DNA of 64,000 nt from Neptunomonas sp. (GTDB lineage: Bacteria; Pseudomonadota; Gammaproteobacteria; Pseudomonadales; Balneatricaceae): the NCBI RefSeq assembly GCF_016744175.1, contig NZ_JADGEV010000003.1:1-64000 (forward strand), given 5' to 3'. Shown here piece by piece: positions 46,981 to 55,799 of this stretch (positions within the stretch are counted from its first letter, which is position 1; every line of letters begins with the position of its first letter). Made by a program: the position numbers and the translations under genes. The notes below the pieces were generated by a model. The model was not told where the DNA came from, searched no databases, and saw only the letters and a list, made by a program, of their open reading frames with translations.

Positions 46981-48210
46981 CTAACCTGCTGACACTTGCA
47001 TCATGGCTTTGAAAAAGCCGATATAAACAAAAGCAACCATGCCACCAACAACGAGTGTCATGGCTGGTTCTATCATGGCGATCATGGCTTTAATGCGTAT
47101 TTCAGCATTGTGTTGGTAATACTTTCCAATCTCGCTCATTACATGTTCTAGCTCACCACTGCGCTCTCCTATCCCCGTCATGTGTTGCACCATAACGGGT
47201 ATGTGAGGTTGTTGTAGGCCATAGGTTAGGCTGCGCCCAGTCAAAATATCGCTCCCTGCTTTTTCAAAGCATTGAGCTAGTCGGAGGTTGTTCGTAATGC
47301 TGCTCATTACGCGCAGAGATTCAAGTACGGTTAAACCACTGCTGAGCAGCATTGACATTGTCCAGCCTAGCTGTGCCATGCCTGATGTTCGAATGCTTGA
47401 ACCAATGATTGGCATGCGCAGTAAAACACGGTCAATGACGGCTTTGCCGGGCTGCGTAGTATAGGCAACCAGAATGGCAAGAACTCCCCCCAGTAATGAT
47501 CCACCCAGCCATGCGCCGTAGTCGATCATCCATGCAGAGGTATCAAGCATGGCTTGTGTGATTGCGGGTAAATTTTGTGATTTACCTTCAAGCATTTTGG
47601 CAAATTTAGGCACGATGCCCAGAGCCAGGCCCATAAAAACACCAAAAGCGGCAAGGAACAAAACAGTGGGATAAGCCAAACTAGACATTAGTTGGCGTTT
47701 AACAGCAGCATTGCGCTCTAAGTTGTCGGCTAGTCGCTCCAGTGTTGCCTGTAACTCTCCCGACACTTCGGCGGAGGCAATGAGCTTAGATACGACAGGT
47801 GGAAAAGCGCTACCTTGCTCTTCCAGTGCTGAGGCAAAGCTGCTTCCGCTACGGATACGAATAAGAACATCTAGCAAGCTATGGCTGAGGGAGCGTTTTT
47901 CTGTCATTTCCGCACAGACTTCCAAGCCTTGTGTTAGCGTGTTTCCCGAGCGCAGCATCAAGGCTAGCTGGCGAAACAGTATGACTTTTTCGCTATCAGA
48001 GGCGCTAAAATATTGCCCCGGGCTAAGCTTACCCACTATCGCTCCTAATACACTAAAGGGGTTAAGAAAGTTAAGCGGGGGGCTAACATCTAAAATATAA
48101 AGAGATTTATTTCGCAGTTGTGTACGGGCCTCGGGTAGCCCCTGTGCGTTTACCTGGCCACTTTGCTTGCGGCCTAGCTGATCTAATGCTGTATAGCGAT
48201 AGGTATGCAT
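46981..48210 (-). CDS. GspF/PilC-type inner-membrane protein
   Basis: A 409-residue protein with two GspF domains (LARQLALMLRSG-like and QLGWTMSMLLSSGLTVLESL) and three membrane helices. It is the inner-membrane platform that the ATPases drive. It is the only GspF in the cluster. A Fur-type site lies 44-62 bases upstream, so a promoter for this gene and the next three is likely. Confidence 0.9.
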   Translation of the reverse strand: MHTYRYTALDQLGRKQSGQVNAQGLPEARTQLRNKSLYILDVSPPLNFLNPFSVLGAIVGKLSPGQYFSASDSEKVILFRQLALMLRSGNTLTQGLEVCAEMTEKRSLSHSLLDVLIRIRSGSSFASALEEQGSAFPPVVSKLIASAEVSGELQATLERLADNLERNAAVKRQLMSSLAYPTVLFLAAFGVFMGLALGIVPKFAKMLEGKSQNLPAITQAMLDTSAWMIDYGAWLGGSLLGGVLAILVAYTTQPGKAVIDRVLLRMPIIGSSIRTSGMAQLGWTMSMLLSSGLTVLESLRVMSSITNNLRLAQCFEKAGSDILTGRSLTYGLQQPHIPVMVQHMTGIGERSGELEHVMSEIGKYYQHNAEIRIKAMIAMIEPAMTLVVGGMVAFVYIGFFKAMMQVSAG

Positions 48211-48253
48211 GTTGCTCCTTGGTGTGGCGATATAACATTTTAGTAATAATAGT

Positions 48254-48272
48254 ACTAATGATAATTATTACC
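48254..48272 (-). promoter_or_regulatory. Fur box A
   Basis: ACTAATGATAATTATTACC matches the E. coli Fur consensus GATAATGATAATCATTATC at 15 of 19 positions. It lies between the GspE2 stop and the GspF start, where an internal promoter would be placed. Confidence 0.6.
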
Positions 48273-48312
48273 ATTTAATATTATGTTTTTATCTGTGATT
48301 GTTTTTTTAACG

Positions 48313-49917
48313 TTAGTAGGGCTGGTAGAGCGTGCTTGCTTCTTCTAATGTTGTAATGCCATCCAGAACTTTCTGGCGGGCATCTTCCCACAGAGTGTTA
48401 AGTTTTCCGGCCTCTTGTGCGTAGTCAGACATTTTTTGTTCTGAGGCACCTTGGTGTATAAGTTGCTCTAATTGATTATCCATCCACAGTGTTTCGTATA
48501 TACCGACACGCCCGCTGTAGCCGCTGCCCATACAATGAGAACAGCCTTTTCCTTTGCTAAGTAACAAAGTTGTGCTGTTTGTCGCGAGTAGTTTTTTATC
48601 GTTCTCTGTTGCTGGGTAGGTGTAGCAACAATGCTGGCAAATACGTCTCAATAAGCGCTGAGCCAAGACACCCAGCAAGGTGCTGGCAATGAGATATGAA
48701 GGGCAGCCGATATCAATCAAGCGGTTTACCGCCGCTATGGCGTTATTGGTGTGAAGGGTCGAGAGCACCATATGGCCTGTCATGGCAGCACGTACAGCAG
48801 TTTCGGCGGTTTCACCATCGCGGATTTCACCCACAAGCATTACATCTGGGTCATGGCGTAAAAAAGAGCGTAGAGCTTTGGAAAAACTGACTTTGTCGGC
48901 CACTTGCACTTGAGAAATACCCTCGATGACTTGCTCGATAGGGTCTTCAATTGTCATGATATTAAAGCGTGCAGCGTCAAGTTCACGTAAGGATGCATAC
49001 AGTGTTGTACTTTTACCACTGCCTGTCGGCCCTGAGACCAGTACCATTCCGTAGGGGCGGTGAATCGCTTCGAGCATGGGCTGTAGTAAATGTTGAGGTA
49101 GACCAAGTTGCGATAGGGTTGCGTTGGTGGTGCCTTGGCCAAGAATACGTAAGGTCGCTCTTTCACCAAAACGGGTAGGTAGTGTAGCTACGCGTAATTC
49201 AACGGGAGCGGTATCTACCCACCCTTCAATGTCATAAGCAAAACCACCATCTTGCGCCATATTTTGCTCGGCTATATCTAGACCTGCTAATACTTTAATA
49301 CGGCTCATTAATGAATCAGCAAGGGCTTTATCAATAGGGCGGTCGTAGTGTTGTAAACGTCCATCAACACGCATGCGTAGTTGCATACCTGTTTTTAGTG
49401 CTTCGAAGTGTAGATCGGTTGCTTGGCGCAAATACGCTTCTTTCATTATCTCGTTAAATATGGATACCGCATTAAAGCTAGAAATATGTTCTTGGTAGTG
49501 TTCTCGTAAAAGGGCTTCGATTAACAATGGATTAGCTAAGGCGAGTACACAGGGCTTATTCAACGCACGTTGAGTGATATCTTGCGCTACTTTATCATCA
49601 GGGTCGCTACTCAATACTACGAGCTGTTCTCCCATATCTACGGGAATAAATAAGCGTTTGAGTAATATTTGAGCATTTAAGGCATTTAAGTGAGGCGCAT
49701 TAACCTGTATATCTTCTCGTTCGTAAAACGCTAAGTTACGGCTCTCAGCTAAGGCTCTGTAAAGGGCTGTTTGTGGAAAAAGCCCCTCCTTACAAATTAA
49801 CTCCAGCAAAGGTAATTGTTGGCGTCGTGATAACATTTTCAAATTAGGTAAGGTATTCGCATCGACTAAACCAACCTGCACTGCCGCATTGATTAAAGTA
49901 TTATCGTTAACTCGCAT
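48313..49917 (-). CDS. GspE/PilB-type secretion ATPase with zinc motif
   Basis: The 534-residue ATPase has an N-terminal GspE domain, Walker A GPTGSGKST, Walker B VMLVGEIRDGET and a C-terminal CQHC ... CSHC tetracysteine motif, as in canonical GspE/PilB. It probably energises pilin assembly. It starts two bases after the PilT-like gene, so the two are coupled. Confidence 0.92.
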   Translation of the reverse strand: MRVNDNTLINAAVQVGLVDANTLPNLKMLSRRQQLPLLELICKEGLFPQTALYRALAESRNLAFYEREDIQVNAPHLNALNAQILLKRLFIPVDMGEQLVVLSSDPDDKVAQDITQRALNKPCVLALANPLLIEALLREHYQEHISSFNAVSIFNEIMKEAYLRQATDLHFEALKTGMQLRMRVDGRLQHYDRPIDKALADSLMSRIKVLAGLDIAEQNMAQDGGFAYDIEGWVDTAPVELRVATLPTRFGERATLRILGQGTTNATLSQLGLPQHLLQPMLEAIHRPYGMVLVSGPTGSGKSTTLYASLRELDAARFNIMTIEDPIEQVIEGISQVQVADKVSFSKALRSFLRHDPDVMLVGEIRDGETAETAVRAAMTGHMVLSTLHTNNAIAAVNRLIDIGCPSYLIASTLLGVLAQRLLRRICQHCCYTYPATENDKKLLATNSTTLLLSKGKGCSHCMGSGYSGRVGIYETLWMDNQLEQLIHQGASEQKMSDYAQEAGKLNTLWEDARQKVLDGITTLEEASTLYQPY

Positions 49918-49919
49918 GC

Positions 49920-50990
49920 TTAGGCTCCTCGGATAAGGCTGTCGAAGCTAGTATTATCGCGGCTGAGCGCTTTAGCAGATTCAAGGCTAATCACTTTTTG
50001 TTTTACTAAGCGCGCTAATGCTTGGTCGAGTGTCTGCATCCCTTGGCGAGTGCTACTCTCCATGACAGAATAAATTTGTTTGGATTTTGCAGACTCAATT
50101 AAATTAGCCACCGCGTTTGTTACCATTAAAATCTCAGCGACAACCGCTCTGCCATTGCCGGTAACTGTGGGTAAAAGGTTTTGAGCAACAACGGCTTTTA
50201 ATGCATGAGCGATACGCTGGCGCGCAACGGCTTGCTCGTTACCAGGAAAGCTTCCAATAAGACGTTCAACCACGCCAACGGCATCATTTGTGTGAAGGGT
50301 TGAAAAAACTAAGTGGCCCGTTTCGGCAGCAGTTAAGGCGGTGCGCATAGTTTCTAAATCACGCATCTCGCCAACCATAATGACATCTGGATCTTCACGT
50401 AGTGCTGCTTTTACCGCACTTGCGAAATTAGGGACATCGGTATGTAGCTCGCGCTGGTGGACGATAGAGCGAATGTTGGTATGAACAAACTCAATGGGGT
50501 CTTCTACTGTGAGGATATGCTTTTCTTGCTTTTCGTTAATTTCGTTTAAAATAGCGGTAAGGGTTGAGGTTTTGCCAGACCCCGTAGCACCACAGACTAA
50601 CACTAATCCACTTTTCAAATTGGTTAGATAGTTTATTTGTGGGGGAAGGCCAAGTTCAGGCAGTGTTTTTAAAGAGCCATCTAAATAGCGAATAGCTAAG
50701 GCAACAGAGCCTTTTTCGCGATAAAGGTTAATACGAAAACGAAACCCTTGGTCTGTTGTAAACCCCATATCCAATGTCATATGCTCATTGAAAAAGTCTT
50801 TATGCAGATCATTCATTAGGCTATCGGCCATACCGACCACTTGGGCTGCATCGTATGAGGGGGTGTCGGTATGCGTTATCTTGCCGTGTATCCTATAAAT
50901 TGCAGGTAAACCCGCCGAAATGTGAAGGTCAGAAGCACTGATAGTGACACACTGATCCATTAATTGGCGAATATGGTTATGAGCATCCAT
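49920..50990 (-). CDS. PilT/PilU-type ATPase
   Basis: Walker A GATGSGKT, DPDVIMVGEMRD and the late GMQTLDQALARLVKQKVIS string place this with retraction ATPases PilT and PilU. I choose the ATG at 50990 (MDAHNHIRQL), because the longer frame reaches into the upstream gene and GGAAG lies close before this ATG. A retraction ATPase points to a dynamic pilus rather than a plain secretion system. It is about 356 residues. Confidence 0.88.
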   Translation of the reverse strand: MDAHNHIRQLMDQCVTISASDLHISAGLPAIYRIHGKITHTDTPSYDAAQVVGMADSLMNDLHKDFFNEHMTLDMGFTTDQGFRFRINLYREKGSVALAIRYLDGSLKTLPELGLPPQINYLTNLKSGLVLVCGATGSGKTSTLTAILNEINEKQEKHILTVEDPIEFVHTNIRSIVHQRELHTDVPNFASAVKAALREDPDVIMVGEMRDLETMRTALTAAETGHLVFSTLHTNDAVGVVERLIGSFPGNEQAVARQRIAHALKAVVAQNLLPTVTGNGRAVVAEILMVTNAVANLIESAKSKQIYSVMESSTRQGMQTLDQALARLVKQKVISLESAKALSRDNTSFDSLIRGA

Positions 50991-51000
50991 GACAGGCTTC

Positions 51001-51630
51001 CTACATTTGTAGTTCAAGGTTGAAAAGCAGCTCATTCGATAGGCTTGGGTCTTCTGAGCGTTCAATAGTGAATTGAGGAGTGAAACTACGGTAGGTAAGG
51101 GTGTTTAAGCCCTCAACAAAACTAATAAAGTTATAAAAATTTCCTTGGCCCTGAATTTTAAACAGAGGGCGCTTATCAAATATATCCCGTAAGGCTTGCC
51201 CGTTTAACTCGGAAGGTAGCGGTCGGATTTGATCATTGATCACGGATAGCTGTGTGACTTTTATCAGGTGATGGCTCGCTAGCCGTGTCACCTCTAGTTT
51301 GAGATTTTCTCTGGGCTCAGGGTTGTCCAGAGGCAAGAGACGCTGGCTAAACTCGATAAGCCGCTGTTCTGCGCTAACAAGTTGTTGTTTAGCATCACTT
51401 AGTTGTTTAGGGGTAATGAAGGAGTCGATTTTAGGCGGAGTGTAATTTCCTATGCGTGTTTCAATACGGTTGGCGCGCCGGTCGGCCATTTTTTTGGCTT
51501 CAAACATACCTTCCCATAAAAAAGCAGCAGCCAGGCCATAACAGCCAAAGATGCCCAAAAAAGTAATAATAGTAATTTGTTTGCGTTCTTTGGCGGGGAG
51601 GCTTAAAAATTTACTCTTCAGCTGTAGCAT
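51001..51630 (-). CDS. PilO/MshJ-like inner-membrane protein
   Basis: A 209-residue protein with one N-terminal helix (ITIITFLGIFGCYGLAAAFL), a coiled-coil stretch and a C-terminal ferredoxin-like domain, the layout of PilO, MshJ and GspM. It pairs with the GspL/PilM-like gene, which overlaps its start by 20 bases. Primary sequence is too diverged for a firm name. Confidence 0.7.
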   Translation of the reverse strand: MLQLKSKFLSLPAKERKQITIITFLGIFGCYGLAAAFLWEGMFEAKKMADRRANRIETRIGNYTPPKIDSFITPKQLSDAKQQLVSAEQRLIEFSQRLLPLDNPEPRENLKLEVTRLASHHLIKVTQLSVINDQIRPLPSELNGQALRDIFDKRPLFKIQGQGNFYNFISFVEGLNTLTYRSFTPQFTIERSEDPSLSNELLFNLELQM

Positions 51631-53608
51631 GTGAGCCCTCCTCGGTCAGTAATTGTTCACGCTGGTTGAGGGAGCCCAATAAACGTTTGGTGAGACCGGG
51701 CTTAAAGTCGAGCGTTATATTTAAGAGGTAATCGTCGTTATCACTTTGTGGCAATGACGAGTTCGCTACTTGGTAGTGAACAGGGCGCACCCAACGAGTT
51801 AAGGCATCAACATACTCTTGGCCAGAGGTGGGGGAGCTGACCTCCGCTATAATAAATAAACGGTCTTGTTTTTTCTCAATACTGCGTAGTGCTACATCAG
51901 GGGTGACTCCCAGAGTAATGGCTTTGAGAAGGGGGGGGAGGTTGGCAGCTCTATGGCTACGGTCCATTTCAAGCCGTTTGAGCAACTGTGTTAAGGTAGC
52001 TGTTTCTTGTGTGGTGTTATTCATACTGTCGCGTGTTTTTAGGCTTTCGTTGTAAATAGCTTGTAGCTGTTTTTTAACTTTCGATTCTTTTTCGAATTTA
52101 GCGTTCAAGTCACTAAGGCGTTTTGTTTGTACTTGGGTGTTCCATTGCATCCACCCCAAGAAACTGAACATACCTATTACAAGAACAGCCGTAGCAGAGA
52201 TTGCTAAATTGCGTGGTTTTATCGCTTTCTGCCACAGTGCTTCTTTATGCTCTTTCGCCCCTATCGGGCTAACACGGCTCGCGGGTAATAGTTGCAAAAA
52301 GTGGCTAGCAGCTCCAATAACGCCGTGTAATAAATCCTCATGTAACCCCAAAGGCAATGGTGCTATTGGCTTGGGCGCCGATACATGTTGAATTTCTATA
52401 TGTAGGGCGTCAGATAACGGTTGTAACAATGATGAGAGGTTATTATGCTTGGCTCCGCTGATATAAAGGCGGCTAATATCACTGGGTAAAATGCCGATTA
52501 AATCAAGACACTCATCTACGCTGGGCAAGGTGCCGGCTTGTCGACCTACGGCTTGAAAACTCGTAATGACTTTTTGCGTACCACTGAGCAGTGCTAATTG
52601 CTCTTGATGAATCTCAAAGAGCCATTGCTGAGCGTTGTCATGTTCTACGTTAAGGTTGGCAAACGAGCTTCCTAAGGTGGGGTAGAAAGCCTCTAAGTGA
52701 ATATGATTGAGGTTAAATGCGCCCAGCCAGCGTTGGTGAACCGTTTTGCTCATACCACTCACTAGCCAGGCATGGCTGCTGTTACTGTCGTCTTCTTGGC
52801 TTAGTAGTGTTTCATCGCTCAGTGAGCTGCGTTCGGCTTCGGCTGATTTCCAGCCATAAACGAGGTCATCATCAACAGCAACGAGCTTACCTTGTAGCGC
52901 AAAGCACTCTTCTAATTGGTCACGGTTAATAAAACCCAGTTGTACCGATAAATCACCAAATCTTGTTAGTGATTGAGGCCCGCCCTGTGTTTGACGAACC
53001 TCTAATTCGACCAATACTTCCTCACGTTGCTCCGAGGTTAAATAGCCTCGCTCGACCAGCATTGAACCTATCATCCAATGCTTATTCTGTTGAGTAATCG
53101 AGCCCTCTAACTCCCAGTGGATTAGCTCCTGCATTTGCTCATCACCTCGGGGGCGAAGAGGGCTAACCGGAAGCTCGACAATAGCTGAAATAACAGAAGG
53201 TGTTAACAGGATTGCGCGCTTGGGAAGGCGTTTTTGAGTTGCACTTAATTGTGCTAATACATCAGCAATCGCACGGGTAAAATCAACCGTACGGGAGTGA
53301 GCAACCGCACTAATCACTGCTTGGCCCTTTTGCTGTTGAATTAGTGCCCCTCTTAGGCCAAAACTGCCGGCCTGAAATGCCAACAGTGTGGAGTGATTCC
53401 GATGAAGTGAGGGAAGTGAGAAGCGCTTTTTAAGTGTTAAGCCTGCCGCTGCAAGCTCTGGGTCAGAGTGTGCGCTGCTGCCTTTTAAAGGAGCACTGTT
53501 GCTTTCGTTACCTGAAAAGACAAAGGGGTTAGATAACTCACCCGCTTCATCCGTTGTGTGTTCAAGTGTGTCAGGTAGCGCTGGTTTATTTCGTTTCCAA
53601 AAACTCAT
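51611..53608 (-). CDS. GspL/PilM-N-like protein with an inserted MshEN-like repeat pair
   Basis: The 665-residue protein starts with a PilM/GspL actin-like cytoplasmic domain (LLAFQAGSFGLRGALIQQQKG, ELIHWELEGSI). A membrane helix near 466-487, a coiled coil and a periplasmic PilN-like part follow. Between about 180 and 240 two repeats, GSMLVERGYLTSEQREEVL and RFGDLSVQLGFINRDQLEECF, resemble the N-terminal c-di-GMP-binding units (MshEN) of GspE-type ATPases. I do not know of that unit in PilM. It should anchor the inner-membrane complex. Confidence 0.75.
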   Translation of the reverse strand: MSFWKRNKPALPDTLEHTTDEAGELSNPFVFSGNESNSAPLKGSSAHSDPELAAAGLTLKKRFSLPSLHRNHSTLLAFQAGSFGLRGALIQQQKGQAVISAVAHSRTVDFTRAIADVLAQLSATQKRLPKRAILLTPSVISAIVELPVSPLRPRGDEQMQELIHWELEGSITQQNKHWMIGSMLVERGYLTSEQREEVLVELEVRQTQGGPQSLTRFGDLSVQLGFINRDQLEECFALQGKLVAVDDDLVYGWKSAEAERSSLSDETLLSQEDDSNSSHAWLVSGMSKTVHQRWLGAFNLNHIHLEAFYPTLGSSFANLNVEHDNAQQWLFEIHQEQLALLSGTQKVITSFQAVGRQAGTLPSVDECLDLIGILPSDISRLYISGAKHNNLSSLLQPLSDALHIEIQHVSAPKPIAPLPLGLHEDLLHGVIGAASHFLQLLPASRVSPIGAKEHKEALWQKAIKPRNLAISATAVLVIGMFSFLGWMQWNTQVQTKRLSDLNAKFEKESKVKKQLQAIYNESLKTRDSMNNTTQETATLTQLLKRLEMDRSHRAANLPPLLKAITLGVTPDVALRSIEKKQDRLFIIAEVSSPTSGQEYVDALTRWVRPVHYQVANSSLPQSDNDDYLLNITLDFKPGLTKRLLGSLNQREQLLTEEGSHATAEE

Positions 53609-53619
53609 AATAGAGAGGC

Positions 53620-54144
53620 CTATTGCTGAGTCATTGAGGAGGCCCCAATAACAACTAAGCGAGGCCCTTTTGCATAATTGTAAATATGTATGGCGTAAAT
53701 GTGGCTTTTTTGTGGGAGTTTAATATTTTGTGCGGCTATTGCTTTTAATTGCTCGGCTGCTACAGAAGAGACATATACAGCAATGACCCGCTCATCATCA
53801 GTTTGTAAAAAGGCACTGTGGTCAACCGTCGGCAGGGGAGCATCGCTTTGCCATAAAGAGAGGGCATCATAAACAAGTGAAAACTTCCCAGGCTTAGGTG
53901 GCTGTAGAAGAGTTGCATCAAACTGAACGGCGCTGGGCGGCAGCATGACGCGTTTTTTAGCAGCAATCATGTCTAAAGGGATTTGATTTTTGTCGATAAA
54001 GTTGTCGAGCTTTATCGTCTCAAATTTCTTAACTGAGTTGCTATCGGTATGTGAAGCATCTTCTGCAATAACTGTTGAAGATAGGGTTAGCAGTAAACTC
54101 AGTGATAACAAAATGCGTGAATAAAGCATAAAAGAAACTCGCAT
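53620..54144 (-). CDS. small periplasmic or membrane protein of the cluster
   Basis: From the ATG at 54144 the protein has about 174 residues, with a signal-peptide-like helix (ILLSLSLLLTLSSTVIAED) and a soluble remainder. The longer frame reaches GTG 54198. It has no recognised family, but its position between the major pilin and the GspL-like gene suggests a pilus assembly factor such as MshK. No good ribosome site decides the start. Confidence 0.5.
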   Translation of the reverse strand: MRVSFMLYSRILLSLSLLLTLSSTVIAEDASHTDSNSVKKFETIKLDNFIDKNQIPLDMIAAKKRVMLPPSAVQFDATLLQPPKPGKFSLVYDALSLWQSDAPLPTVDHSAFLQTDDERVIAVYVSSVAAEQLKAIAAQNIKLPQKSHIYAIHIYNYAKGPRLVVIGASSMTQQ

Positions 54145-54216
54145 AATAAAGAGAGGGTCGACTGGGAACCAGCCGACCCGATTGGGTGATATTCGCACTA
54201 ACTAATGGAGAGGTTA

Positions 54217-55254
54217 TTAGATAGTGTTACGAGTACCGTCCCATTCACCCAACTCTTCTTCTTTGGTATCGCCAGCGCCGTCAACGATAGCCGTCAGCAC
54301 TACTTGGTCTGCTGATTCCCACGTTGCACCACCTGCCAGTACAGTCCCGATGTTAAATAAACCAACAAAGCGATTGTATTCAGTTGCAGAAACATGACGG
54401 TATACCGGTACAGAGGTCATACCACCTAAATCATTAGCGTTGAATAATGTAGATGATGGACCCATACCAACAGCCATTAGTAAAGGCGCGCCGTCTACAG
54501 CAGTAACAAGTATTGATCCATCAGTGGTAACAGCCGTCGCGTCAAATGTTTGACCTGCTTGCCCAAGAACACGCTCGTAACCACCTGTCCAAACGGCTAC
54601 TTTTGGAAGTGCTGTGAACTGGAAGCCATCAGTAACAGCGTCTTGGTCTGCAATTGGGAAGGTATAGCCACATCCGTTAGCTGCAGGAGACATGAAGATG
54701 TTACCGGGAACAACAGCGTTACCACGAGAACCAATAAGAGCCGCAACGTCTGAACAATCTCCAGCATCAGCAGGGTCAAATGTAGCGTCTACGTTTACAT
54801 AACGTAGTGCATCGATTCCGCCTGAGTTTAGTGTTTCAGCTGCATCAGCTTGTAAATCAAGTAGAGCAACATCTTCTATTGCTGAAACAGTTAAGCGAGC
54901 CGCACCTGTTGAGCCATCTGTAGCAGCCGTCGTTTGAATAAGAGAGTCGAAGTTTGTAGGCAGAGTGTTCTTGTTCAATACACGGAAAGTACGAATACCT
55001 TTGTTAAGCTCATCCATCATTGCAACGTGAGCAGCAGCAGATGCACGGGCATCAGTATCCTGTAGGGCGATAGTTGCTGTACCAGCGATTGCCGCAAGAA
55101 TTGACACAACTACTAATAGTTCGAGTAATGTGAAACCGCCTTGCTTAGATTTTAGTTTTTTAGCTTGCGTACGTAGCTTAGCGTCTTGGATGTCGTTTAC
55201 TTCTACTGTGCTGAATTTTTTAACAAGTTCTAGAGCTTTAATGTTGGAAAACAT
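54217..55254 (-). CDS. major prepilin with long leader
   Basis: The 345-residue protein has a 40-residue charged leader ending KSKQGG before FTLLELLVVVSILAAIAG, with Glu at +5. Prepilin leaders are usually 5-25 residues, so this one is long. AGGA eight bases before the ATG supports the start at 55254. It is by far the longest pilin of the cluster and probably the main subunit. A 190-base upstream region with GGA hairpins precedes it. Confidence 0.82.
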   Translation of the reverse strand: MFSNIKALELVKKFSTVEVNDIQDAKLRTQAKKLKSKQGGFTLLELLVVVSILAAIAGTATIALQDTDARASAAAHVAMMDELNKGIRTFRVLNKNTLPTNFDSLIQTTAATDGSTGAARLTVSAIEDVALLDLQADAAETLNSGGIDALRYVNVDATFDPADAGDCSDVAALIGSRGNAVVPGNIFMSPAANGCGYTFPIADQDAVTDGFQFTALPKVAVWTGGYERVLGQAGQTFDATAVTTDGSILVTAVDGAPLLMAVGMGPSSTLFNANDLGGMTSVPVYRHVSATEYNRFVGLFNIGTVLAGGATWESADQVVLTAIVDGAGDTKEEELGEWDGTRNTI

Positions 55255-55355
55255 GTGTGAATCCTAAAGTTTAAAATCAAATTGGAGACCGTTGACATAA
55301 GCGCAGATTCCCCCCGCGGGAACTGTGACAACTTAACCAGTACGATTTAAACGCT

Positions 55356-55437
55356 TCCTTTGGTTGTCAGCACTGCTGGCGACCGGTTCGGCTGCAATCC
55401 TTTGCAGCCTACTTCCTCTTTTGTCCTCCTTGGACAA
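55356..55437 (-). ncRNA. structured 5' leader of the pilin mRNA with GGA hairpins
   Basis: On the minus strand the leader carries several GGA motifs: two in or near the hairpin TTGTCC-AAGGA-GGACAA (plus positions 55421-55437), one in AGAGGAAG, one in the AGGA loop of GGCTGCAA-AGGA-TTGCAGCC (55390-55409), and one in AAAGGAAG. GGA in hairpin loops is the recognition pattern of CsrA/RsmA. A third stem at 55362-55384 (GGTTGTCAGC with GCTGGCGACC on the plus strand) pairs better as plus-strand RNA. So a leader, a CsrA-titrating RNA or an antisense RNA are all possible. Confidence 0.45.
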
Positions 55438-55447
55438 TAAGAGCCTT

Positions 55448-55711
55448 TTAGGTTAATAAGTCACGTTTTAGCAGATGCTTAAATGCAGACTCATTAACCA
55501 ATGCTTGGTCACAATCCAAGACAAAGCGATGTTGCTTGCCGCAATGGATAATGATTTCTTTCTGGCCGCGACGTAAGATTTTCATTTCTAATCTAATGTC
55601 GCCATAACCATCATGGCTAAATACTTCGCCATACAGCTCTATTAATTTCCCTAGTACTTCTTTATGTTTTTCCAGCTCAACTGGGGCTATAGATGTTGCT
55701 GTATGAGTCAT
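55448..55711 (-). CDS. small conserved soluble protein, unknown
   Basis: An 87-residue protein without signal or membrane helix, acidic N terminus and basic C terminus, with the pattern IRLEMKILRRGQKEIIIHCGK. I do not recognise the family. It is the first gene after a Fur-type site and lies 190 bases ahead of the major pilin gene, so it may share that iron-responsive promoter. Confidence 0.6.
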   Translation of the reverse strand: MTHTATSIAPVELEKHKEVLGKLIELYGEVFSHDGYGDIRLEMKILRRGQKEIIIHCGKQHRFVLDCDQALVNESAFKHLLKRDLLT

Positions 55712-55733
55712 TGTTTTAACCTTGAATCTTAAT

Positions 55734-55752
55734 GAGATTGATTATCATTACT
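55734..55752 (-). promoter_or_regulatory. Fur box B
   Basis: On the minus strand AGTAATGATAATCAATCTC matches the Fur consensus GATAATGATAATCATTATC at 15 of 19 positions, including an unbroken run of 12. It lies 23-41 bases before the 87-residue gene and after the secretin stop, so it would control that gene and the major pilin. Confidence 0.62.
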
Positions 55753-55799
55753 TTGGCGGCTCGTGTCAATATGCAAATGAGATTTATTTGCATTAATTT

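Noticed and set aside
55255-55447. c-di-GMP riboswitch (GEMM-I) before the pilin
   Set aside because: The conserved GEMM-I core and its tetraloop receptor are absent; only generic hairpins and GGA motifs are visible.
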